Below are positions 50,801-62,800 of a DNA stretch of 64,000 nucleotides, piece after piece; positions within the stretch are counted from its first letter, which is position 1, and each line of letters opens with the position of its first letter. The DNA is from Sthenelais limicola. Its lineage: Eukaryota > Annelida > Polychaeta > Phyllodocida > Sigalionidae. The notes under the pieces were generated by a model that saw only the letters and a list, made by a program, of their open reading frames with translations, did not search any database and was not told the DNA's origin. The DNA lies in assembly GCA_942159475.1 (NCBI GenBank), contig OW804095.1, positions 71,266,773-71,330,772 on the forward strand, written 5' to 3'. The position numbers and the translations under genes were made by a program.

Positions 50801-53800
50801 TTTTCAGCGGCCCTTACATGTGGGGATATGGCAATGCTGAAGGAAAAGGCCACAGTCCTAAAGCCGGAACAGATCGACAGAGTTGCCCCCAGGGAATTCA
50901 TTGATTGCAGCGAGTTCCTCGGCTCTTTGAACTCATGGAACAATGACACCCTTATTTCCCTAGCGCGCAGAGCCAAAGTTGTATGTTGAATAATTAGTGT
51001 TACCTTTCTAAAATATTTTCCTGTTAACTATACCAACTTAATGATAACAGAGAAGTTTCGCAAGAAAAGACAGAAATAGTCCTTTAAAGGGTCACTAAAC
51101 GTTATGGTTCCATAAGTACAACATCCATGTCTCAATCTTTAAGATTTCATTTATCACTGACTTATAGTGACTTGCAGAGGGCAACTGAGAAAGCTAATGT
51201 GAAAAGGTCTGCTTAACACAAGAGGGCATTGAGGGTCCTGTGTGACGTCAGAAGATGGCTCCTGAAATGTACACAATGCCTCTCCTGACTTGTGTATTCT
51301 GACAGTGGCACCCTGAATGGATTGTTAAAGTGGAACTACTTTTTCCCTAATCTAAATGGTCATGAAATATCAGGTTGCATTAAGTTCATTTGAATAATAG
51401 CAAAGAAGTAGATTTTCTCATAATATTTCGGGGTTTAGTGACCCTTTAAATGTTAGTTGGGACTCAATATAATTACAGTTAGCTCTTCCGAACAATAATT
51501 TCTTCATGATTCGCTGTTCATGACACATAATGGTGCATTGTATTATATTATCCTAATGTTTGCTTCGTCTAAAAGGCTTATGGAGAAAATGTCTCAGCAT
51601 GGGATCCAGAAAAGGTCCGTCTTCTTGGTGGCATTGTCGCCGGTCTAGAAGCCTCTGAAATTCGAGAGCTGAACATAAATTCTACAAAAATTGCCACGTC
51701 CATCGGACAATCAAAATCTTTATCTAGGGATCAGGTATGTAATGTATATATTCTTTGAAGTTATTAAACGAGCATGTATTGCATATATTGTTATGCCATC
51801 TATATACGTCAATGTTGCACACTGTTTAGATCTATAATCAATGTTAAGGATAATATGTTGTGAACAGATACTATCTATGGATGAAATATGTAGCCATTTA
51901 GCTATATTAATCTTAGAATATAGCGGGACTCATGTGTATGTTGGCATATACATAGATTACTGTAGACACTGGAACCAAAAGAATATAACTATTATTGGAA
52001 ATGATATTGTTGTCCTTAAAGGGAGACACTGAACTGAGTGTATCCTCTGTTCAGACAATGAGGAAAACTAAGATATAATGTTATGCACACCATAATGAAT
52101 AATCCAATAATGTGTGTGGCTGTAAGGCAGCATTTAATAGAGAAGACTATGTCTGTTACTTTGACAGTGCAGGCTGACATCTTCCCAGTGTGCTATGTAT
52201 AAATGACAAGACCTGGGGCAGGTAAACCTGAGGTGAATGCACACAGACAGTATATATTGTAATCTAAGCTTAATCTTTATAGTCCCTGACTTAAATGCAA
52301 ACCTATATAGCATGGATGTATAACAACAATTAGTGGCAGCAGAAAGACATCAGGGAGCTCTTTCAATCGATTTCAACAGAAAAACATAGCTAAACATTGA
52401 GGTGTATACTTTTGAGAATTGAGGTCAAGTGTCAAGTGGATCAGTAGACCGTGGCCAGTAGAAGGTAGTATTTCTATAGTGGTGTGTGCTAAGTTAGGGG
52501 CTAAAACCTGAATTGCCTTAATTCATTTTATAAGGTTCCTTTTAGTTTTAAGAGTTTTATGTTAAATGGTACTGTGATATGTGAAACAAAAGTAGAGATT
52601 CAGGGCTGTCTGTATTTGAAACTATCACATGCACAATTGCAAAAATTCTTTTTCATATTGTGTGAAGACAACCTATGTCAATTAATTCTCTCCTTTTACT
52701 CAAATTTTGCACTATAATTATGCAGGTATGATGGTCTTTTATTCTTAGAAAAATGCAGAGAAAATCCCTATTGCATAATTGAGAGATCCCCATTTGGAGG
52801 AAAATATTCCATTGTAAGGTTCGAAATTTGAATTCAATGATAAGTAGAAATTTTGGCTGTGACCAAGGAAACAACGGTTCCCTCGAATCCCCTCAACAAA
52901 TAAAGACCCCTCCCCTCCCGCAATTGATCCAACAATTCTGTGAAGTGACAACGCTTTTTCCCCGACTTAGCGTGGGAAACGCGTTGTCAAGGACTCAAAA
53001 GTACAACGCGCGTTACTAATGCTGTATAAATTAGAAGTTGTTACGACGTATGTTATTGCGTCGTGGCCAGCTTCAGTGGACTTTTGCGCCACCAAACAAA
53101 GATTGTATTGGTCTCTCACATCATCAATTAAAGTAATACATAAAATTTGCATTTGGTATGAATCATATTTAATATGATTCATACCAAATGCAAACTTAGA
53201 CATTTCTCTTTCCACTGGTGTATAGGGTTAGGCAATTGCTTTATATATTAATTCCTTAAAAGGCAATATTAGACAACCCAGTTTTGCATGACTACAATCA
53301 GTATGAGTGACAGATCTGTGTAGCTCTATCCAACTTCCCCTCCCATCTTCCTTATTTACTCACCCATACAGGATTACTAAAAACTATATACGACCACAAA
53401 GATTGAATGGGGAAATTCTGTGATAAAAGAACATTTATGTCTATCTAACATTGTGCAATGGAAGTGATTCCGCTTGCAGTTTTGCAAAGGAAACGGCCAT
53501 GAAAATCCCTCACGCAGTATCTGAGGATTTTTCTGGGTGCGATCTTTTTCAAATTCACAATGTTTTCAAAGGATTATTTTTTCTGGGAAGAGTTTCTCTC
53601 ACAAAATTATTTCTGTGATGTGTGTGTGTGTGTGGGGGGGGGGGGGGGGTCCCAAATTAGTAGTAAGCACAAATCTAACTCTAGAGACAGAGTTGAAGCA
53701 GACTGACTAAAATAGGCCCTAGGCCTAGTGTTCAATCTCGCTGAAGATTTTTCAAACTTGTGTAGGTCTAACAGCAGACCTGACGTTTTCCTCATATCTT

Positions 53801-56800
53801 CCTTATTTAAAAACCTGGGTCGATAAAACTTCACATTTGGGGGTAGAAAAGCATGCCTTTTCTTAGTTTTAACATCTTGGCAATGTATTTAGAATAGAAA
53901 TAGCGACTTTTTATCAATATGCGGGAGTCTAATATCCCTGTATTATAAATTGGTGCTACGATGTTATGTTAGCTCTATAGGAGAGCGGGAGTCTAGGTTA
54001 TCGGCTTCAGGTATATTCAATGACAACATCAACGATCGACTACTTGTACTAGACTGACTGGTTTATTCTCATACAAATAACTCCATCCCTGCTGTATACA
54101 GAATCAGCACGTGCAGCTCAGGGAGCTGCTCTCCTATTGGTGGGACTCACACGCGCCCACCAGGGAGGAGTTTACCCGAGAAGCATGGCATTATAATACC
54201 TGTGATGTGTACACAAATGCATCTGAAATTCAGGTGGCAGGATGCTGACTTGTGTTTTCTATTTATACCCTGAACTCGGATGTTTCTACAGCAGGCAAAA
54301 ACTGGAACCTATATAAGGTTTTCCAGTATGAGTGCCAAAGGTGCTCATACCACCTTCGGTCAAAAAAGTCATTATTACTTGAAACATGAAGTCATCCAGC
54401 TACCAATATGGAGGCGCCCAGGCTAGGGCTTTGGGAGAACGGGAAAAAAATTACTTGATTGATTCTGACAATATCATTGCCCAGAAACCGGTATTATAAT
54501 GTGAGTTCCCACTTATAAACCATAATTGAACTGTATGCCCTGAAAGTGTTCCAACCCAGTGTTTTACTTAACTGATAACTGTTAAAGACTACCATTATAC
54601 GTTTCTATTCTATCTTTGAAGATGGAAGCTGCAGCGAGTGCCTTCTTAGAACGGGCTCAGAATGGAGCGGTTGATCAACTCTCTGAATCTGACTTAATGA
54701 GTATTGGAAACTTAGCATGCGGTTTGACACCCGAACAAATCAGAAGTATATCAAAAGAGGCATTCAGGTATTGTTATAAATATCTATGTGTTAGTGGATG
54801 TTTGGTGGATTGTGCCATTACATGACACGTTGACTAGATTATATTGGATAGTAAGTAGAGCACTGTAATTTTGAAATGTGATCTCCACTTACATTTCATT
54901 CGTTCACTATGCAAGCCTTGAAAATTGACATTCCAATCTGCCTCCTTTTTGGAACCCAATATTAAGATGCGATGTCCTACATGAACACCTAGCAAGTTTT
55001 GTTTTGATTGACACACAAGTCTAACATATATTAAAATTCTTCCATGCAGGAATAATACGAGATTTCAAAATTCGAAAAGTATGCAGGCATATTTTCCGTG
55101 AAAACTTTCTTTTTCTCGCATCACAGATTTAAAGTGTATTACTCAGCATCTTGACAAGAAGTAAACTGTGTACACAGTATACAAAGTAGTAGCAATTATT
55201 GCAATTATCTCGAGGCAAAACCATTTAGACTCGTGTACATTTTTGTACGTTTTTCAAGGGGTGCCATGTCATCAATCGGAAAACTGAATTCGTGCTCCGG
55301 AGATCAACTGAAACCATATGCCTCCCAGGCAAAGAGACTATTTGGGGATGTATCAATGTGGGACTCGGCAGTTATCGCGTCCGTTGGATCAATAATGGGT
55401 ACAGAAACGCTCACCATGTCCTAAAATCCTGCTTGTTCTAAGAAATTATTCTCGAAAGCTTAAAGCGCCTAGTCCACTAAGCCGATTCTCATGCGATTCT
55501 CACAGAATTTAGTGCAAAAGAATTCTCTGCGGCGCAAAATCGCATGAGAATCGGCTAGGTGGACCAGGCCCTTTATAGTGAATAATACTGACACTTATGC
55601 ACGCTGCTTTAGAAGGAACTAAGCACTGAAGTGATCGTCCGAAGATGGCCATTGATATTATATAAATTCATCACTATCTGATAATTTGTGACTTGGTCCC
55701 CATCTTACCTTTAAATTCTTTGAAATATATTTTCCATCTAATATGGCGTACGTAATATGTACTGTAATTTTGAAATGTGATCTCCACAAAATCTCCAGGT
55801 ATGTTGATATTATATAGATACATCTTAAGGGTTATCACTATTTGATGAAAGTTTTGTGACTTCGTCCCCATGTTGCCTTTAATTCTTTAAGATATATTTT
55901 TCATCTATTATGGCGTAATATCTCTCTTAATTCTCTCCTTTTACTCAAATTTTGCACTATAATTATGCAGGTATGATGGTCTTTTATTCTTAGAAAAATG
56001 CAGAGAAAATCCCTATTGCATAATTGAGAGATCCCCATTTGGAGGAAAATATTCCATTGTAAGGTTCGAAATTTGAATTCAATGATAAGTAGAAATTTTG
56101 GCTGTGACCAAGGAAACAACGGTTCCCTCGAATCCCCTCAACAAATAAAGACCCCTCTTACCTTTAAATTCTTTGAAATATATTTTCCATCTAATATGGC
56201 GTAATATGTACTGTAATATGATATGTACTCTAATAAGATATTAGAGATATGTCGTGCCTTCTCCAATTAAGGTGGACTTTCACGAGAGGATATTTCCAAA
56301 CTGAATCCAAAGCAATTGCAAGCGATGTCAGCAACGATTATACGTCAGATTCCCCCAGAATCTATACAGGTAAAGTCATATGAATAACTCAGCTCTATTA
56401 TTATCATTATAATTATTATTATTATTATTTTATTCAGTTCAATATTCCGACATATATGTCAATTCCCTCAATTGATATATGCTTCTCACATATTTCATTC
56501 CAAATCTGTAAAACAAAACGTCATTTTCGACTTGATGAGTCACAATTATTAATGGAAATCTTGTAGAAAACCATTGAACATTATTTTTCCTAAAAAATGT
56601 CGATTTATCGTAATAATTTAATAACGTGTATGTCTACTTCTCGTACAGGGAGTGTCATGTGACCAGTTGTCAAGACTAACACCTGATCGAAAGCGTGCCA
56701 TTTTGTTGAAAAATCGGCTTTTTTATAGCAAATGCTTCGAAAACTCAAGCCTGGAAGTTGATGGGCAGGAAATACATGTTCTACCCATTGAAGTGCGTCC

Positions 56801-59800
56801 AAACGCGCCACAAATCACAGAGATCCCAGAGCTTGTAAGAGACGATGAGGAGAAACGGCCTGAAGTCTTACCCGTGGATGTCCGTATAATCCCACCACAA
56901 ATCACAGAGGTTCCAGTAGTTGTAAGAGACGATGAGAAGAAACGGCCTGAAGTCTTACCCGTGGATGTCCGTATAATCCCACGACAAATCACAGAGGTCC
57001 CAGTGCGTGTAAGAGACGACGAAAAAGCTTTAATAAGTTCAAAACCTGCCCTTCGGGTGAAGAATATCGGCGGTATTGAGGTTGACGCCCGGAAAGAAAG
57101 CATTGATATGAAACAATTAAGGGATATAAGTGTGAGTAATATACTTTGGTATATACATTCTATAATAACGTATCAGCTGTCAACGTGGAAAGTCTGACTT
57201 ATACACCACATCTAACTCATGATGTGTGATATGAGTGCTCCTTATTTTTATCAAAGTGCATTCACACTTCAAAGTGATTTCGACGTAAAATTATAGAAAT
57301 GTACCCCTCAAAACGAGAACTGTGACCAGGCAACAGCTGATGAAATTTATTTAGAAATCAAATATTGGAAACTAAAGTGCTGACTCGACTGCTTTTTGAT
57401 AATTTTATAAAATGCTTCAATTTGCCATTTGTTGCTTCAATCTCTGAGATACTGCTCCCCATTGAATCACTGTATGGAGAAAAGCCATTTAGTTTCACTG
57501 GTATATGATTTGTTGCTCAGAGAAGGTTCCCAGACAAGCAATTTGTCGACACCAAACTCTAAATCGTACGACCTTAAAATGGTCACCCAGTTTAAATTAC
57601 TTTATTATGCAAGGTATGTTGTATCAATTTAGGTCCCTTCATGGGATATCAACATATTCGACAAAATCATATATTCAGCTGATATTTGTTTACATTATTA
57701 TGATACAAACAGGATTCAAACTTGGGAACAGCAATCCAGAATATGTCCCAGTCTGACCGTGATGATTTCTGTCAGCGGGCAAGGAAAGGTGGGGCGGATG
57801 AGGCAACACTCAAGAGACTCAAGAAAAGCGGCGCCGATTGTGTCCAGGCAATGCGTAGAGATCCCACAGTAAGTGATGAATTGATTTTTTAAAAATCCAC
57901 GCGCATTTTAAAATGAATAAACAGTAAAATGTCTTTATTACGGACAGCATTGGGCCTGGGCTAACGTCTCCGCAATGACGAGTATGCATATTATAACTCC
58001 TAGGGATACACTGCGTAGTCAACCGACCGATTTATAGCCAACAAGGCCATGAAAATATAGTATTTATTTTCGTACACAAGATGAAAGAAAAGGTCCCCAG
58101 GCGTAAATCGGTGTGAAGAATTTCCCCTATGCCTAGGCCCCAAGCCAAATCGGCTCTATCAGTTCCCCATAAGGCTTGATTTCATTGACGTTTTTCCTTC
58201 TGCGGTCAGTGCAATTTCAAAATTTGGATATAATAAAAAATGGAACAGGTCAGATAAGAGTCTTAGAAGGTTGTGCAATACATGTATAGGTTTTTTTTAG
58301 AATAATTGATAAATGACAATAACTATCAAACCGCATATTAGCCGCATCAGAGAACTATAGTTCTTTGGCCGCATTAAGCATGAAGTCTGGTGGAGCCCTG
58401 CCTATGTTGAGCAACAGTATAACAATACAGGTGAGGCGTCCGAATTGAGGAGGCGTCTCCACATAGACGATTTACTGTACATGATTATTTTCTATTAACA
58501 ATAGTTCAGACCTGAGGGAAGCCAGGCCGAGATCGCTATGAAGCAAATGAGAGAGGAGAAGCCTCCCACACAATGGGATGACTCTGAGTGGAGCGTAGCC
58601 TTCAGACAAATGCCTGGAGCTGTGAAGGCTGACGATTTGAAATTGATGGATGCAAATACCACCAAAACGCTGTAAGTTACACTGTTGTTATCGTGGGAAT
58701 TGTGTATTGTATTATAGTGGTCCCCCACTACGTAGTATGACCCAAGCGATTCATTGTGAACATGCACCAGGCTAGGGTGTGCGATCTAGCTACAATCGCA
58801 TTATTAGACTCACAGACTTAAAGGTGGCCTCCACTGGCTGCGATAAGCTCTGCGGTAAGCCTTGCGATGGTTTGTGCTGCCTCTGTAAGCGCAGGAGAAT
58901 GATGAGGTCATGCCTACATGGTTCACTGGCCATATAGGCAGGTCCTCGCCAATTCTCACCAACATGCTTACAAAAGGTTTACTTACTAGCAAGCAAAAAC
59001 CCCAAACCAGGACGTAAAGGAATTAAGGATACTACTTCTAATCTTATTTGTTATCTGTCCGCATCATTCTCTTCCGCAGTCATTCGATGCTTCTGCAGTC
59101 ATTTTATTCATGTTTTTTTTTCAGGATAGCAAATGGGGATCTAAAAACTGCAATGCGATCCCTCAAATCACCATCTCAGAAACGTGCATTGGAGTCTCAA
59201 ATCAAGTCTGCATACGGTCAGCCAGAAAATTGGGGTAAAGATGATCTCCACCAACTTGGAAGCCTATTGGCCACCATGGACACTGATACACTTTCTAGGA
59301 TTCCAAAAGATAATGTGAGCTGCTGTTTCTATGACTACACAGTTGAACAGAAACGAGTAACTGAGTCGTTTAAATAGGTTATGAGGGGGTTGGTCACTTG
59401 CACCTCACTTATGATAATTTGGATATTAGTTTCCCGTTTCTATCATTATTCCTAACTTGATATTTCAGATGATATTAACTTAAACCTCCCCCATCCTTCC
59501 ATCGTCCTCGCATAAATATATTTCCTTGCATCTATAGATATTCGGGAATTACATTAATATGTTCATAACATACGCGCAAACAAAATAAAAAATGTCTCTA
59601 TAAGGTGAGAGCAGCAGCATCCAGCTTCAAGGATATCGAATTCGATGAGCCCAGCAAAAAGGCCGCTGCTGGAAAGAAACTAGTAGAAGGTCTTGGAAAG
59701 GCTAACCAATGGTCTGCTATTGATATTGCAAAGTAAGTTGAACATACTTCACAATTCATGATATAATGCTGACCGGGGAGAGAGCTTTTGAGCAGGTTAT

Positions 59801-62800
59801 GTCAAATCTCTTAAATCTGCGCTTTCATATAATATCTGAGTTAGTGACTTAAGTGGTTATTTACGTGAATAAAAAGCCGTTGGTCACTTCAGAACATCTA
59901 TAGTATGTTCTAGTGTGTCTGAACCTACAATGTAGGTAAACATATTAACAGATATTCAGCAACTGAATACAAAACCTAACTGTGAGGCCTGGTAAAACCT
60001 CGGTGGAATAATGTTATGAGACTCCCGTCTATCACCGTGAATTGACTAGTTTTGATATTGAATCACACTTGCCACTTTTTAATATATTCTTGTTTTGTGA
60101 AAGGTAAAGTTCAAGCTACTTGGAACTCCACTTAAATGGATATGCTCGTTCATAACAAATAACTAATCTTGCAGCGCTGACCAATACATCCGGAACAATC
60201 CCGCCATTTTAAATAAGCTTAGTGACTCGGCAATCATAGCATCTATTCAAGATTTAGGTGCAAGGAAAACAGACAAAAGAGGGGTAGGCACAGTATCATC
60301 TATGAATTAAACAGCAAGCGGTAATTAAAGACACACATCGATTACGGGGGAATCCCTAATACTATCACCGATTAATCCACTTTAACCAGGCCAAATTATA
60401 TTTCATTTCATTTTTGCATTTGTTCTGTTGAAAGTGTTTCCTCTTTATGATGATGCAGAAAATTCTGAATTCTTTTCTCGGTCCAACACAGGCAGCACAA
60501 TTGGGGAAGAAGTTAAAGAATATTCCTGAGTACAGCAACCCTGCAGCTCTGGACAGTGATAAAATTGCCAAGATGGGTCACCTCGTGCAAGGAATGGGAA
60601 GAGACTATTTAAGTAAACTACCAGAGAATGCCATAGAAGGAGCAATTGCCTCTCTTGCGAACGTCTCATTCCCATTGGGAGAGGCAAAGGAACTCATGAA
60701 GAAGATGAAGGGCAAGGTATAATCTGATGTTTGAATCTCATTTGTAATTGAAGATGATTCCAATTTAGATTACAAGTACCAATTACATTTCGAAATGTAC
60801 ATTTCAATAAATCAACTAATCTTAAACATGTGATTGAGGTGTAGGTCTAAATCGCACATAATGGATTCTGTCATATAATTTGCGAATCTTATCATTGGGG
60901 TTTTTAATTGTCTAATAGGTCAAACCATCCAATTTCACACGCGATTCCATAAAAAACTTGGGAGAGCTTGTAATTGGTCTAGAGCCCGAAGATTTCGAGG
61001 AGGTACCTGCATCTGCAATTGCAGAAAGTATCGAGGAATTATCTGACCGTGAGTTCGATTTAAGTCAGTGCAGAGTCATTATTAAAAAGGTAAGGAACAT
61101 AGTCCATATAGCAGAGTATGATATACTCTAGTTACCACAGTTTGACTAATGTTATTATCCAATAATATGTTACCCTTAAGAAAACCGCCGCTTACACCAT
61201 CAAAACCACTAACTTTGTTCACATATGAATAGAATAAAATAGAATGGAATAGAATAGAAGGATTAATAGCATAATGATATAAAACACAAACATATGCAAC
61301 GTTTAGTAACTTATCAAACTAAATATAATCTCTTCATCCAGTAAACTGAGGGTAGGACATAATGACCTAATAATGAAAAAAACATAACATTAGTATGGTC
61401 AATCCCATTTCAGGCAAAGGAAGCGGGTAAATCTAATATCAGGAAACTGGGCAAGCTCATGAAGAAATGCATGACACCCGATGATGTGAAAGAGGCAGAT
61501 TTGTCTGATCTGGGGCTTGATTGCACTTCGGAATCACCACCCTCATTCACCCCAGATAAGGCGCAGGTACTTAAGATTATTGACAGATTTAGATGTATAC
61601 TTTCATGTTGTAACTGATAGCAATCATTCTTGCCTGTCTTGCAAATTCTCCCCGGAGTTTCTAAAATCAATGTGGTTGGTGATTTATTCTGTTGTGCGGC
61701 CACTGTCGACATAATGTTGTCGATGCATTGACGACGCATTGCCGATGGAATTGGCGACAATGAGGAGGGTTATCGGTGGTGACATCGCTTATGCATAACT
61801 TCCCTTCCTCATATGTATATGAATAAAAGTACTTTAGTCACGCGTGTGCATGGGTTTGGGGGTTTGGGTGTAAAGAGGCGAAGTATGTGTCGTCAGAAAA
61901 TACATTATTTTTGTTGCATTTTTTTGTGATCGACAAATTTAAAAAGTGCAACCTGAAACGGGCTATTTCCCTGCACAAAGTTATGTTCAGGTGCTGGTTG
62001 ACTGTGAAATACTTTCGGAAAGTTTATAGCACCGTACAGGACTTCATCTTAATTGTCATTCTACATGCGAGCTATTCCAGATTATCATGCTACATTAAAT
62101 GTTATAAAAATGCACATCATTGTTAATTTTGGTCCTCACTTCAGGCGAAGGAAATGTTCAATAAAATAAAGGAGACGTTTGGTCATCCTTCGTCTACAAA
62201 CACCAACTACACATTAAGCTGCATGAAAAACTGGGGACCCGTGGCAGCACTAGGCATGGATGCAACTGACTTCGAATCATTGCCCGACAATGGGGATTTG
62301 GATTCTGTGTTTGAAACATTAGCTTTGTATGAGGCGGATATGGATGATTCACAGGTAAAGTGACTTTCCAGAGTCAACAACCAAGAATGTTTTATAATTA
62401 TGATATTTGAATATATTTAAGTATAATCTACGATCCAGTCAAAAAAATACAGTTAACTGATTTCTCAATTGTTGTTTCCGTTCAGGTTATAAAAGTCTAT
62501 GTCAAAGTCATACATTAGTTTTTCATTATCGTTGGAAACATCTCATCTAAAATAACAACTATTGTGTTACTAGTTGTCATTCATATAATTTACACATTTT
62601 CGTATTATCATCTTTTGTTACCGTACATCGCCAAGATTAAAAAAACGTGCTTAACAATATAAATCCACCTTATAACACATCCTAAGCAGTTCCTTCACAC
62701 ATAATCTTTGATTTCCTGCCACGTGCAGGCTACCAAGCTTGAAGCACATAAATCAATATACAGCTTCCAATCAATGAGATTCTCCTTCTTTGACTTGACT

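Larger units (their letters stand above)
51735..54621. other. Intron 18
   Basis: This 2.9-kb intron holds the 230-bp repeat copy, the 23-bp palindrome and a GT/G tract at about 53618-53649. I see no exon in it; the flanking exons join in phase 0. Confidence 0.6.

Noticed and set aside
52653..52874. Short open frame repeated at 55901-56119
   Set aside because: The conserved part is only the 230-bp duplicated segment; the frame has no known domain or splice support.
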